The notes under the pieces are model-generated. The model saw only the letters and a list, made by a program, of their open reading frames with translations, had not been told where the DNA came from and searched no databases. This document shows positions 1 to 11,044 of a stretch of DNA of 64,000 nt, one piece after another (position 1 is the first letter of the stretch; the number at the start of each line of letters is the position of its first letter). Position numbers and translations under genes: made by a program. Source of the stretch: Aradus depressus (taxonomy: Eukaryota > Arthropoda > Insecta > Hemiptera > Aradidae); assembly GCA_963662175.1 (NCBI GenBank), contig OY759221.1, positions 34,594,045 through 34,658,044 on the forward strand. Direction: 5' to 3'.

Positions 1-66
1 TCGTAAAATTTTATGACTCCCATAGTAGAGTTGGGCTCAAGTCCACCAGAGTGACGAAAGACGGCT
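1..66 (+). repeat. SINE1 tail fragment
   Basis: Matches the 3' part of the SINE1 family (block with 'gactcccatagtagag', then 'ccaccagagtgacgaaag'), in the sense orientation. The head is outside the window or missing. Confidence 0.7.
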
Positions 67-93
67 CATGAAAGTGATTTATATACATATATA

Positions 94-400
94 CAGTAGA
101 ACCTCTTTAAGTCAAACCTCGATAAGTCGAAAACCACCAAAACTCGAAAAAAAAGTTTTGTTCCTTTCCCTTCAAGCCCCAAAACCTCCATTACTCGAAA
201 TTTCAACCCTCTATTAGTCGAAATAATCAGTGAGTCCCTACAAGCCATTTTGGTACATATTTTCCCTCTATAACTCGAAAACATAAATTGGACCTCTGTA
301 TCTCGAACATAGCAATGTTTTATTTTACAACCTTTACTACTCGATTATTTGAAACTTATTACCTCTATAGCTTGAAGAAAAATAAGTTACCGACTTTAAG
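94..400. mobile_element. Pogo/Tigger-like element end (left terminus)
   Basis: Begins at a TA with 'cagtagaacctctttaag', followed by many short 'actcgaaa/agtcgaaa' units. A reverse-complement counterpart ends at about 20909 ('tcgagttttgactgta'). The CAGT...AACCTC start next to TA is typical of pogo-type Tc1/mariner ends. No transposase is visible, so this is a relic terminus or a MITE. The class assignment is inferred from the terminus only. Confidence 0.45.
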
Positions 401-459
401 AATTTGCCGACAATGTACTCCATTGTTTCTTAGAAAACAATTTAGGAGTATACAATACT

Positions 460-740
460 ATTAGAGCACTCTTTCGTCACTCTGATGGTCCATGAGCCCG
501 ACTCTACTGTGGGAGTTTTTGCCTACCCTAAATTTTTATTCACCTAGGGTAGGGGTCTTTAACGAGTAACTGACATCGTACAGGCTCGGGACCATCGCTT
601 AACGTCCCATCCGAAGGACGGCGTGCTTAAGTTTATTTTACCTCCCAGATAAAATAACCTAAGAGCCTAGGTCGGGCTTGGAACCCACGATCTTGAGCTC
701 AGAAGTCAAGCACGCATACCACTGAGCTACCGGCGCCCTC
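460..740 (-). repeat. SINE1 copy (tRNA-derived SINE)
   Basis: Reverse-strand SINE1. The tRNA-like head lies at the right end ('gagctaccggcgccctc') and the tail at the left. The 3' end is truncated, so the usual 'gactcatgcccgggc' block is absent. Confidence 0.8.
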
Positions 741-834
741 TATACGTATATATGTTATTTATTTATAAACGTTGATGTATATAGGCCCTAGACTGTCAAC
801 AGTCTATAAATATATTTTCACTTAGCTATACGGA

Positions 835-1076
835 TGTTATGTAATCTGTTAAAAATTTCATGTTTCCCGATACCACGATTTCAAAAATAAAAAGTCGTCG
901 ATGGATCACCAGTTATGTACTTCCCCAGAACGAATTTATCAATTAAGTTATCGCTTCCCCTTCAAAGCCCTGGACTCCCCTTCCCTTCGGCTGATTTCGC
1001 TGAAAATTAACAGGTATTGTCCTCATAGGGGTTTTTGACTTGAAATATGAAATTTAATGTTGATCCATTCATTACA
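835..1076 (-). repeat. Repeat R fragments
   Basis: 835-880 is a short forward start of repeat R ('gttatgtaatc...tttcatgttt'). 886-1076 is the reverse-oriented end: the hairpin word related to 'cggtgaatcaccg', then 'acttccccagaacga', then the 'tgatccattcattac' module. No coding capacity is seen. Confidence 0.55.
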
Positions 1077-1416
1077 TGCCAAAGCATGTAAGGAGACTGT
1101 AACTAAAAAAATTAATAGTTTGAGTTGCTGTCAGTCTTTCATGAGTGGTTATTGCATTTCTCATATTTGTGTCTTGCTTTTTTATTAAATGAGAAACTAA
1201 TGAATGTAGTTGAAGATAAGTTTCTTCGTCCATTCTCAAATAATTATTCCAATCTTTAGGATGAAACCTGAGCTCCTCCAAAATATTTATATGTGAATAT
1301 TTCGCCCTTTTTGAAAGCCAGTCTTTAACCCAAATTTTTCTTCGATTTATTTTTTTGGATGCAACAATGTAAATAGCCACAGCACCATATAACAACAATT
1401 CCTCATTACTTGACAT
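1072..1416 (-). pseudogene. Harbinger-type transposase, N-terminal fragment
   Basis: The 114-residue frame contains the sequence typical of the region before the DDE domain in PIF/Harbinger (ALP1-like) transposases: 'RKIWVKDWLSKR', then 'LEELRFHPKDWNNYLRMDE', then 'KKQDTNMRNAITTHERLTAT'. These elements encode a DDE nuclease that acts with a Myb/MADF partner. The DDE catalytic domain is absent because the frame runs into unrelated sequence after 'ERLTAT'. It is a dead 5' fragment. Related fragments at 19510-19857 and 44910-45154 belong to other lineages. Confidence 0.75.
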
Positions 1417-1625
1417 TTTTAATTTAATTTATTATAAATTATTTAAACAAACAAATCAAAGCTCGAAATAAACTTTTATTCCAAAATAAAAACAAGATGA
1501 TGTCACACACTCAACTGACTGTGTGTAGACACCAGACCTATCAGTTCGATTTGATCAGTTTTAACTGATTTTAAAACTGATCAAATCGAACTGACACACC
1601 AAACTGACCGTGTATAGGGGGCCTT
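1077..1625 (-). mobile_element. PIF/Harbinger relic
   Basis: Holds the N-terminal transposase relic at 1072-1416. To its right is a region with a strong palindrome (the 'ttgatcagtttt' and 'aaaactgatcaa' arms around 1550-1585), ending near 'tataggggggcc'-like bases at a TTA. The left half is missing at about 1077, so this is a truncated element. Harbinger ends and TTA target sites fit, but no matching left terminus is present. Confidence 0.6.
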
Positions 1626-1639
1626 AGACTAAGCACGAA

Positions 1640-1765
1640 ATTTAGTAAGAAGATTCAGAAGTCCTTGAGTCAGACACATCTTAATTTCAAACAATCTGTA
1701 AATCGGGTTCAGAGGATGAGCGAAAACTTAGTTAATCAATTCGCTCTGGGGAAGTACAGTTTTTC
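1640..1765 (+). repeat. Repeat R fragment
   Basis: Forward-oriented end portion of repeat R ('gagcgaaaacttagttaat', 'ctggggaagtaca'). The terminal hairpin word is lost. Confidence 0.5.
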
Positions 1766-2154
1766 TGTTTTTTTAAAAATATATAGATGTTGGTATCAGT
1801 ATAGGGGGAGGGAGGGGGGGTCGAGGCGATGACCCCTTAATTCGCCCTCTGATAGGAACAGGTTACTTGCCGATATCCCGCTATATCGGGAAGACTATCC
1901 CAGACAGAAGCCCTGGTGACTAAAGTCTGCAGCAGATGACTTACATCATTGTCCGACCTATCTCTTCTCCCCGTTTCAGTTTCTCTTTTTACAAAAGGAC
2001 TCTGGGTTACCTTGTACAGACTGGATTTAGACACCTTGCGTCACATCTTCATATAAGGACATCATCGTCCTACTTACGTACTACGTCATGTAGGTACCAC
2101 CTCACTATACGTCAAATTAGACGTATTTTCTTTTACTTTTCCCAGTTATAAGAG

Positions 2155-2320
2155 GTATAGGGGAAGTTATGTAATCGTTTAGAAGTACGATATTAAATTT
2201 TCACCAGAAATTAATATCCTCTGATCCCTCTTCCCTTCGGTTGTTTTCGCTGAAAATTTATAGGTGTCGTCCATATGGGGTTTTGGATTTACATGTGAAA
2301 TATCTTGTCGATATATACAT
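2155..2320. repeat. Repeat R composite
   Basis: Starts as forward R ('tataggggaagttatgtaat' followed by 'ttttcacc') and then continues as reverse R ('ccctcttcccttcgg', 'gtcgatatatacatta'). Two opposed fragments abut, probably after an internal deletion. Confidence 0.5.
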
Positions 2321-2339
2321 TACAGTTAATATATTTTTT

Positions 2340-2995
2340 TGTAATGCCGATACAACACCTTTTATCCCAATATTTACAAGATCAACTCCAACCATACCTA
2401 AACCTGAATGCTCCTTTCTCACACATCAAAGCACTGGCTCAACTCCGTCTATCTGGCAAGTACTATCTTAAAATCAGTTACAAAAATAATATATACACCC
2501 TGAATCCCCAGGAATTTTGTACAATCTGCAATAAAAAACGAATTGGAAGACGTATACCATCTGTTAATATCCTGTCCGATATACTCCCCCATTAGAAGCC
2601 ACTTCCTGCCACAGAGTGTCAGTTTAGACCAATCTAATTTTCATACATTACTCCTGGCCCATAATAAGAATGATATCTCAAACATTTTCTATTATTTAAT
2701 CAGGGCTCTCAAACTTAGATCATTCATTGTTAATGAATAATGTATTTCAACTTCCATATTGACTGTCTTCGTTACATTTTTATTATTAGTTTGTAATCAC
2801 TTATTTTATTTATGTTATTTATTTAGTTTGTTAAAGGTTCCCTTATATATGTCATTATTGTTCAGCTGATTAATCTATAATTTTGGAAATGTAATATTGT
2901 AAAAGTAATAGTCACTGACTCAATTGTATATATACAATTACCCCTATAGGGGTGATCCCTTTAAACAATAAATATTATTATTATTATTATTATTA
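2340..2995 (+). mobile_element. LINE 3' end (LINE-A-like) with ATT tail
   Basis: Two overlapping frames (2305-2595 and 2543-2740) together show the C-terminal zinc-knuckle typical of non-LTR retrotransposon ORF2: 'CTICNKKR' followed by 'EDVYHLLISCP'. That is a C-x2-C, then H-x4-C arrangement. A one-base frameshift separates the two halves, so the ORF is dead. A 3' UTR of about 250 bp follows and ends in an (ATT)n run at about 2973-2995, which is how several retroelement tails end in this window. It is 5' truncated, as is usual for LINEs. Confidence 0.65.
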
Positions 2996-3600
2996 TATTT
3001 TTTGCATTAAGCCTCCTTCTAATTCCCCCCTTTATTCGGTTGAAAATCAAAATGTCGCCCTTATAGAGTTCTGGGTACACATAAAATTTCGTGTCGATAC
3101 ATTCAATACAATCCTGAGTGTGTGTGTGTGTCTGTCTGTGTGCAAGTGTGACTGTGTGTGTGAGTCTGTGAACACGGTAATACATTAATAATTATTAATG
3201 TATAGTCTGTGAACACGGTATATACATTAATAATTATTAATGTATCGACACAACATTTTGTATGTGTACTCAGAACACCTTGACTACGACAACTATTGAT
3301 TTTCAACCAAAGCGACCAAAGAAAAGTGTAGGATCAGAGGAGATGAGGCTATCTCAAAATCCCTAAAGAATGTCAATGTAAAGAATGAATCAATATGAAA
3401 TTTAATATTTAAAGTCAAAATCCCATGGTGAGAGCTCAACTCAAAAACACTAATTACTGCTCATGAATGTATCGACACAACATTTAATATGAGGATTCAA
3501 AAGTCAAATATTATGTTTAAGCGTAAATTTCAATTAGTTCTGGAGGGAGAGCGAACGCTTATTTGATTAATTCATGCTAGGGAAGTATGAAAACAGAACA
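2996..3600. repeat. Repeat R, reverse fragment followed by forward copy
   Basis: 3000-3110 is reverse-oriented R. 3115-3600 is forward R with its modules ('tgaatgtatcgacacaaca', then 'gagagcgaacgcttatttga' and 'ctagggaagtat'). Inside are a GT-rich run (3117-3170) and a duplicated self-complementary word 'ttaataattattaa' (about 3184-3197 and 3227-3240). Confidence 0.5.
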
Positions 3601-3856
3601 CCCCAATTTCTGATCTGTTATACTCGTACAACTTCGTTTAGCAGCCCTATTTTACAGAAGCCACAACTGAAAAATATTTTCTCAAATTTCATTATTTCAT
3701 AAGTATAAAACTAGTTTTTACAAAGTTTGCTTGGTTTTGTTGAATATCAATAAATATCAACAGAATATTAATGTATTTCTAGATACTTACTTAGAGTTTC
3801 GCGTTGAATATTATAGATACTACAGACAAAGAAGGGGAAGTTATAATAATGTAAAG

Positions 3857-4042
3857 AAGGAATGAGGAACCTTTTCAAACTCGCCAGAGTTATGGCGTCC
3901 GAAGAGTTCGCGGACCAACAGGAATATAAAGATTCGATCTCAGAAAAGAAGAATGAGGAGGCTTTTCAAACCTGCCAGAGTTATGGCGTCCGAAGAGTTT
4001 GCGGGCCAACAGGAATATAAAGATTCGATCTCAGAAAAGAGA
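3857..4042. repeat. Tandem duplication, about 97 bp x 2
   Basis: Two adjacent near-identical units, each running from 'gaatgagga' through 'gccagagttatggcgtccga' to 'gattcgatctcagaaaag'. They differ at a few positions. No coding potential is recognised. Confidence 0.8.
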
Positions 4043-4222
4043 TGGTCAGAAGAGAAAAGTACCGTTGGACTGTGGGACAGGCAAGCCTAGCTAGATAGAT
4101 GGCGGTGGTGGTGTTTATCTGTCTCTAATAAGAGGGAGGTATGGAATCGTGTGGGCAAGATAACGGTGCTCTGGGGCCAGCTGTCCCAGGCAGGCACAGT
4201 CGCTAGCACCACCCACCCGCAC

Positions 4223-4662
4223 TCCAATAGTCCTATAACAATATAAGTAGCCACAAGTCTGGCTGTTCCTCATCCTGGTATACTGCACATTATGATAAGT
4301 AGGTGTCCCTTGGCCTACCTTTACCTAGTTATGTGTCTCCAATAGTCCTATATCAACATAAGTAGCCACATACCGGCTGTACCTTATCCTGGTATTCTGC
4401 ACGTTATGATAAGTAGATGTCCCTTGGCCTACCTAGTTATGTGTCTCCAATAGTCCTATATCAACATAAGTAGCCACATACCGGCTGTACCTTATCCTGG
4501 TATTCTGCACGTTATGATAAGTAGATGTCCCTTGGCCTACCTAGTTATGTGTCTCCAATAGTCCTATATCAACATAAGTAGCCACAGACCGGCTGTACCT
4601 CATCCTAGTATACTGCACATTATGATAGGGTGTGCCTTATCCTAGTTATATGTCTCCAATAG
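4223..4662. repeat. Minisatellite, about 108 bp unit, 4 copies
   Basis: The word 'tccaatagtcctata' recurs at about 4222, 4338, 4446 and 4554, with a degenerate fifth start at about 4655. The spacings are 116, 108, 108 and 101 bp. The two central units are almost identical, pointing to recent homogenisation. It is followed directly by a SINE3-type tail, so it may be expanded sequence inside a SINE3-like element. Confidence 0.85.
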
Positions 4663-4770
4663 TTGAAATTGCCCTTTCATTTCTCTCTTAGCACATTTGC
4701 TTGTAGTATTTATTTTTTATACAGTTGTAAATATCTGTTTGTAAAATAAAAAATAAATAAATAAATCAGT
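4663..4770 (+). repeat. SINE3 tail fragment
   Basis: 'ctcttagcacatttgcttg', then 'atacagttgtaaatatctg', then an A-rich (AAAT)n end. This resembles the tails at 29550-29630 and (reversed) 42007-42090. Confidence 0.5.
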
Positions 4771-5479
4771 ATACACAAATGGATAAATAAGTGTAAGTGA
4801 GGTAAAGTGTGAAATGTGTTTTAATATCGCGAAAATTTATAGATACCATAGAGAGAGTTGGCGAAAGAATGTCGCGAAAATGTTGAGACTATCTGGGACT
4901 TGGAGTAATTGGCAACATACACCCAAATATGGGGCCCTATTTCCATTTCTGCCCGCGCATAAGCAAGTACTTTGTGAAACCACCAACCCAACTATCCTGG
5001 CTGGTGGACCGAGAAACCAATGAGGTAATGTTCGACTTTGGCCTCGTTTTGTAATCCAAACATCATCCATCCATCTACTCAAACTGTTTGTTATAATAAC
5101 ACCACTTTTTTTGGTGATGAAATTATTTACTTCACTCTTGATAACTAAAATGCAGTTTTCTGCATTATACTTCAAAAAAGAAGGAACAACCTCACGTAAA
5201 TACTGTATCAGTTTAACTCTCCTAATTTTCGAGACTAGTATATTCGATGTTTTAAGAAAAATCCGAAAATATCCTTACTTTTTCAGATCTTTTGTTTCAC
5301 TTATACAAGAACTATTTTTTTTTTTTTTTTTTTCAGTCATACTTCATACAATGGAGTGAGATAAACAGCCAAGGATGCGTTAGAATTAAAATAATTACAA
5401 AAATTGGAAATAAATAAATATAAATAAGTACATAATGGCAGAATAACAAAGACAAGTTGGTAATAATGCAAATAGAATA
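4771..5479. other. No gene recognised
   Basis: Unique-looking AT-rich sequence. It has a T run at 5318-5333 and short ORFs without recognisable domains. I see no feature to annotate. Confidence 0.5.
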
Positions 5480-6010
5480 CATAATGAATAAATAAAATAA
5501 ATTCGTTATTTTAACAATTGTCTTTCCACAAGAAATGCATACATACACTAACAGTTTTGGCATTACACATCTTCGGGTTTCAATATAATAATAATAATAT
5601 TATTTATTTCCATTAAACCATAAAATGGTAATAGGATACGTCATAATATTGTATATATCAAGATAGCTTATAATTTAGATACATAAACAGATATTAACTC
5701 TAAGAATCTGACACAAATGAATTAGAATTAACAATACTACTAAAAAATAAAATAAAATGAATTCATTAAGAGTTAATATTTGTTTATATATCTAATTTAT
5801 AATCTATCTTAATGTATACATTCTCATGACGTATCTTATGTTACTGTTTAAAGAAAGACTCTAAAGACATGGGGATTCGAAAATACAAACCTTGCAAATT
5901 TAAATGTCACTAAACCGAAACTGTTCCACTTTATCTATATATTTTTTGTGGAATTAGACAATATAAAAGTTAACAAGTTCTTCGTTTTTATTTATTTTAT
6001 TTGCTTTCCA
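5480..6010. repeat. Inverted pair of T-repeat ends with Penelope-like flanks
   Basis: 5575-5700 (reverse) and 5765-5850 (forward) are opposed copies of the T 3' module ('gttaatatttgtttatatat', 'ttaatgtatacattct', 'gacgtatc'). The reverse copy starts with (ATT)n. The left flank (5500-5570, reverse) carries a decayed hammerhead-like word and 'cttgtggaaagacaat' on the complementary strand. The right flank (5925-5965) carries 'ttttgtggaattagacaat'. Matching outer flanks in opposite orientation suggest a palindromic Penelope-like structure like the better preserved ones at 15132 and 46535. Confidence 0.45.
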
Positions 6011-6133
6011 CTACATCGACACATATCGCAGAAATGTACTCGGACATAAATGGACGGATATACATAGGAAAAAAAAAAGACTACAATTTTTAAGAAAATG
6101 TAATTTTGAATTTTACACACATTAATTTAGCTA

Positions 6134-6846
6134 TTACGGTACGAAGTCCGAAAATTGTTTATAAAAACGCCGCACTAAAATTGGATTTGACAATGACCAA
6201 CTTTCACCATTGATCTCCACAAATCTTTCCAGGGAACTTCTTAGTCCCTCCAGTAATTCACAGTTAAAGATTATATGATGGACTGTCTGCAGCTGGGTGC
6301 CACAGAGGAACATCCTGAATCTGTGGAGGTAGTGTCTCATCTAGCCGTGTCCACTCTAGACCATTGTCCCGATGGACTGGGAACGGTCTGTCCTTCTTCA
6401 ACCCCAAACTGTCCTCTACAGTCGGTAAGAAGCTCAGTGTGACCGCTCCTTTGCTCGTCCGCCTCCATTGTTCCTTCCATTTCAGGATGGACGTCCATCT
6501 CGCCTTTGCCGCTACCAATGAGTTTAGATATTTGCCGAAGCGGTCTTTTGCCTGACAGTCCGCACGCTCGTTACCGGTTACCCATGATCCAGCCCTCTGA
6601 AGACTCCAGACCCGAACTCTGATTTCTTCTATTAGTGGCAAGTGGTTCCTGTGATTTCTCAAGCCGTCTATGCTCACTACCACTGTAAACGAAGAGCCGT
6701 CTATAAAAAATTACAGCACTTGATATTAGGGTCCTATTGGCTTTGTGCGGCTGTGACTTAAGCCTTATCCCCCCCTGGATCCTAGTCATTGACTCATGAA
6801 ACCGTAAAAAAAACGAGAGTGGGTCGTGGCTCAGTTTCAGAATCAC
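6134..6846 (-). mobile_element. LINE ORF2 C-terminal relic (RNase H-like plus zinc knuckle)
   Basis: On the reverse strand three frames (6571-6846, 6264-6683, 6134-6340) together look like the end of an I/Jockey/R1-group ORF2. 'GSWVTGNERADCQAK' matches the RNase H motif G-N-E-x-A-D-x-x-A-K. A basic stretch follows, and then 'HRFRMFLCGT...TVHHIIFNC', a degraded C-x-C...H-x4-C knuckle that has lost one cysteine. Frameshifts show it is inactive. Confidence 0.65.
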
Positions 6847-7207
6847 TGCAGTAAGTAAAACCTGTTTAATTTAAAATGCAAATGAAAAGTTTCATAATGA
6901 TAGGTTGTTGTTTTCTAAATACTTTCAGTTAATGAGGGAGGGTCTGATAAGACCGGTATGTGTGTGTGAAAGTGTAAATTCTCGTCAAAGGATGTGCAGA
7001 CAGCGTTACTGAAGATTTAGCCACACTGGATGGGTATCTAGGCAACACTCTCCGTTCTCCCGCTAAGACGTCTTCACTTTTACTTCAGTCTCTATTAACA
7101 GACGTTAAGCTCTGATTAGTTGCACATATGGTCAACTTTTCAACATTTTCTTACTAAATACGAAAGTTCTTCTGAGCTCAGTAACTATAGGTTTTGTTTC
7201 TTACTAT
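6847..7207. other. No gene recognised
   Basis: Unique-looking sequence between a LINE relic and a SINE1. I see no coding or structured feature. Confidence 0.5.
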
Positions 7208-7393
7208 GACTCATGCCCGGGCTTTTGTTGGAGTCCTACTTAAATTTATTCACCTAGGGTAGGAGTCTTTAACGAGTGCCTGATATCTTAAAGGCTCGGG
7301 GCCTTCGCTTAACGTCCCATCCGAAGGACGGCATACTCAGGGTTTTTCATCTCCCAGATAAAAACCTAAGAGCCTCAGCCGAGTTTTGAACTG
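7208..7393 (-). repeat. SINE1 copy, internal deletion
   Basis: Reverse SINE1. It keeps the terminal block ('gactcatgcccgggct') and the central block ('taacgtcccatccgaaggac') but has lost the middle 'tcatatcgcc...ccgactctac' part. The tRNA-like head is truncated. Confidence 0.75.
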
Positions 7394-7689
7394 TAGGTAA
7401 TAGCTTCAATACAAATTGAATGCAAAAAATACCTAGTCCTCAAAACTTGAGAGCAACACGAGCGTCGGTATATTCAAAAAAATACCCAAATGTTCGCGTT
7501 TGTTTGAGGAGGAAAAATTCGTCAATGAATCACCATAATTAATCAACTAAGTTTTCGCTCTCCCTCCAAAAGCAATTTACTGATTTGGTTGAGATTCTGA
7601 ATCTCAGAATAGCTAGCTATACGCTAGAGAAGTAAAAGTGTCGTCCATGAACCACAAATCAAACCAAAGTTAACACCACTACTTCACGG

Positions 7690-8450
7690 CCTAACTGCAA
7701 GAGTATTTACAAGATACCGCTTACATTTACGACTTAATTAAAAACTTACTTCTGATAAAAGTTGTAGAGAAAACTAAAGACCCCTTTTTTTTACTCTTGT
7801 GTTAGCCAAGGAGGATTGACATTTTGTATACTAGTTTTTTTGTTTTGTTTTTTTCTTATCATAATTCGTTGACCTTTCGTAAAGGCCTTGGACAAAATCG
7901 AAAACACCAAACCGGTATACTTTTAACCGAAACCATTCAGTCCACACCTTTGATATAAGGAAGAATTGTAATCATACCAAAAACCTGGATCGACTTTTCA
8001 ACAGAATTTCACGTTTCAAGGACCTGTTTTAACTATTTTCACCTGATGCCTGTCTTTGTGTGTATGCGATTGGAATTTTGTGAAAAGTCCAACTCGAGAA
8101 CAATTGTAGCAATGAAATTTTTAAGGTGAAGATCTTAGATCTGATTAGATTTTGACCGAAATCAGAGGAAAAATTAGACAACTTTACATCGGAGACTAAC
8201 TACTTTTACAAAATACCGTTTATATTTATGACTTAATCATAAATTTCTTTGTGTAAAAGTCGTGGAAAAAACTGAAAGAGACATTTTATATAAAATATAA
8301 TTTTCGAAGGTTTGCGACATACGTCCTGAAAACCGATCCAAAATGATGTCTCGATACCCCGTATTTGTAGATGTTAGCAAACATCGAGCACGATTTACTC
8401 GATAACGGTTAGTCCTTTCTAAAGAATTGTTCTAACCAAAAATGTTCATT
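7690..8450. repeat. Dispersed repeat W (two partial units)
   Basis: The word 'ataccgcttacatttacgac' near 7715 and its relative 'ataccgtttatatttatgac' near 8210 mark two partial units in the same orientation. The second continues to 'aaacggttagtcctttctaa'-like sequence near 8410. A further copy at 35365-35760 has the same order of blocks. No ORF, tRNA-like head or terminal repeat is visible, so the class is unknown. Confidence 0.5.
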
Positions 8451-8452
8451 AT

Positions 8453-8788
8453 AGGTTAGGTTTTATGACTCATGCCCGGGCTTTAACTACGAGGTCATAT
8501 CGCCTACTATCAGAGCGCTCTTTCGTCACTCTGGTGGACATGAGCTCGACTCTACTGTGGGAGTCCTAAATTTACCATAAATTTTTATTCACTTAGAGCA
8601 GGGGTCTTTAACGAGTACCTGACATCGTACAGGCTCGGGACCATCGCTTAACGTCCTATCTGAAGGACGGCGTGCTTAAGTTTATTTTACCTCCCAGATA
8701 AAATAAACTAAGGACCTCGGTCGGGTTTCGAACCCAAGTTCTTGAGCTCAGAAGAGAAGCACGCATACCACTGAGCTACCGGCGCCCT
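8453..8788 (-). repeat. SINE1 full-length copy
   Basis: Complete reverse SINE1, from the TTAGG-like tail ('aggttaggttttatgac') to the tRNA-like head ('gagctaccggcgccctt'). I found no convincing target duplication. Confidence 0.85.
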
Positions 8789-9072
8789 TAAATTTTTTTT
8801 ATAATTACAATTCATCGAAGCCTTCGTTACAATTCTTTTTTTTATGTAGACATCAAATAAACAACCTAAAAATGAATTTAAACATAGCTTTGAACTATTT
8901 CAGACGTGTATTATTATTAGTCTAATATAAGACGTCCTTGGATAATCTGGGGCGGGGATTCAGTTTGTCTTTACTTTTAGACCACGCCTCGCCTCTCTTC
9001 TTATATACAAACATGTTATCCTTATTGCAAAGTAGTTCGGTAATTGGCTATTCCAAAAAAAAAATATATACA

Positions 9073-9113
9073 TTAACTACCGGTTTAAGCATTACACCAA
9101 CTTCAGGTTTAGT
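9073..9113 (-). ncRNA. Hammerhead-like motif, ACCGGT class (decayed)
   Basis: On the reverse strand: AAC, CTGAAGT (core, last base changed), a helix II-like segment, TAAA (expected GAAA), then ACCGGT, A and GTT. The predicted helix III word ACCGGT is self-complementary and AAC/GTT can form helix I. Two core changes make activity unlikely. A related decayed copy is at 16666-16705. Confidence 0.4.
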
Positions 9114-9544
9114 TATAATCATTGACAAGTTGCTGAGAGCTGCCAACTTTGGTTTGAACCGAATGACCTTAATTCTGCACTCAGACCGTACTTGGCCTGC
9201 GGTTTAGTTGGGTAACATGACATTAACTATGCAAGTCTTAACCGCACTGTAAAGGTGCAATTAATAACCACGAGCCACTAAGATTAATGCAGCGGTTGCT
9301 GCCTTTGACAAGTTAAGGAACTACTTTCTTTAGTCATAGCGTCCGTTGTATCTTGTAATATGGATCATTAATTCTCAGAGCTAATTTCTTCAAGTCTGTT
9401 TTCGCGTGAATCAAGCAAACGGCGAAGAAGTGGGTTGTCATTTTAGGACGTACTCTACGTATTTTTCTTGGGAAAAATGTATTTTCTATAAAATGTCCCG
9501 TTACGTTTTCTCTACAAATTTTTTTGAAAGGATTTTCGATTGTC

Positions 9545-9915
9545 CTAAATATTAGCGATATTTAATAATAAATTTATTTCCGTTAAACCAATACATGGTA
9601 ATAGGTAAGTTAGTCATTGAGATAAATTTATAAATTAGATGTATAACTACTTGAGTCTAACACATATATGATTAGTCGTAATAATAAAACTATTAAAGAA
9701 AGTAAAATGAAATTAATAAAAACTTAACAAATAAATACTTAAAAATATATGAGTATATAAAAAAAATTAAAACAAGATACGTTTATAATGAGAAGACATA
9801 TTTTTCAATTTAATAAAAATTAAGATAACTATTTTACAAAAAAAAAAAACTCTTCGGAAGTGTCTTTATCCCAACGATGTTTCGGGACGTTCTTACGTCC
9901 CATCATCAGGTCCCA
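9545..9915 (-). repeat. Repeat T with hammerhead-like motif
   Basis: Reverse copy of T. The (ATT)n and 'ttatttccgttaaacca' end is at the left, and the hammerhead-like motif is at the right (9879-9910). It is an uninterrupted version of the sequence that is split by piggyBac and an R1 LINE at 25065-28175, so it serves as the empty-site reference. Around 9700 it reads 'atgaaattaataaaaac', where the other copy carries the piggyBac insertion. Confidence 0.7.
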
Positions 9916-9918
9916 CTG
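9870..9918 (-). ncRNA. Hammerhead-ribozyme-like motif (ACGT class)
   Basis: Reverse strand: GAC, CTGATGA (core), a perfect helix II stem GGGACGT/ACGTCCC with a four-base loop, then GAAAC. The bases after the core read ATC then GTT. Compared with the copy at 31968-32006, ACGTC has become ACATC, as expected from CpG decay. Helix I would be GAC/GTT. Activity would need dimer formation, because helix III is only a four-base self-complementary word in the inferred ancestor. Confidence 0.6.
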
Positions 9919-9922
9919 AAAA

Positions 9923-10011
<89 letters not shown>

Positions 10012-10024
10012 TATATATATATAG
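9919..10024. repeat. (AT)n microsatellite
   Basis: About 100 bp of nearly pure AT dinucleotide repeat. Confidence 0.95.
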
Positions 10025-10072
10025 ATTAATCTATTATAAATGAATATATAAAAATACTAAATAAAGTCCTAA

Positions 10073-10225
10073 ATTTTGCCTACCCTAAACTTTTTTTTAT
10101 TCACCTAGGGGTCTTTAACGAGTACCTGACGTCAGACAGGCTCAACACCATGGATTAACGTCCTATCCGAAGGACGGTGTGCTCAAGGTTTTTCATCTCC
10201 CAGATAAAAAATCTAAGGCTCACGG
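10073..10225 (-). repeat. SINE1 fragment
   Basis: Reverse central SINE1 block ('gtcctatccgaaggacgg', 'catctcccagataaaaa'). Both ends are truncated. Confidence 0.7.
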
Positions 10226-10229
10226 TACG

Positions 10230-10545
10230 ATCAGTTCAGTACGAACAATTCAGTTGTTCTTCCTCTTAAAGGAGTTGAGCTTGGAGTTGAAGTCTCCGTG
10301 ACCTGATAGTACTGGGGCGTTGGTTACTGAACTTCCGGGAAATATGCATAGTTCGGTCGGCCATCCAATGATCGTGACCACCGCTATTCCCATTTCTTCA
10401 CAATCCATTTCTGGTCAATGTCTTTGCAATGGTCTGATCAGGACTGTCCGCGCATCTCTTCCTCCAGACGCAAGGGTTCATCTATATCTGCTTCTAAAGA
10501 TTGCGTATACAGAAGAATATAGAAAGTATATGAAAGTAAAATAAG
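10230..10545 (-). mobile_element. LINE-A C-terminal relic
   Basis: The reverse strand encodes 'LSGHGDFNSKLNSFKRKNN', the conserved motif before the zinc knuckle of I/Jockey/R1-type ORF2 (compare 'LTGHGGF' at 27478-28068). The same words occur near 55590 on the + strand, so both are copies of one LINE. Stops interrupt the frame. Confidence 0.6.
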
Positions 10546-11044
10546 TTACATAGACAATTAAAGGTTAAAATATAATTCAACCCAACTAATTATGTAATTC
10601 CAAAAATAACATTCACCTTTAGGCTGCGGTTAAATCAGCCCTATTGCAAAGATCAGAAAAGAGGGGGTGGAAATGAAATTGTGAAATATTTTCGTTTTCT
10701 GACAAATAGAAACAATTGATAACATTTTCTCAAGGTCTTTTTTTTGAAGTGTAATGTTGGCTGCACCTTTGCCAAGGGCATTTAGTCTGTGTCAAGAATA
10801 GCAACAGAAATCCGTACATTGTTATTTTTATACGTAATTATGTATGTTATTAAAATAATATGCTTGAGAAATCAGAAGTCATTATGGCATTTTCCTTATG
10901 GCGTTTTCTTTCACCTAATTACTTAAGTGTGGAGAATCTCTTAGAGACATCTTGAGTTCAAATAGTGCTTTGTGATTGCTTATAAATAGCAGTTTAGAAA
11001 AAAAAAAAAAAACCAATTGATCGTTTGAGTAAATCAATAGTTGA
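10546..11044. other. No gene recognised
   Basis: AT-rich, with an A run at 10998-11012. I see no coding or repeat family here. Confidence 0.5.

Noticed and set aside
10320..10544. 74-codon + strand ORF
   Set aside because: Shadow of the LINE-A C-terminal relic on the opposite strand.
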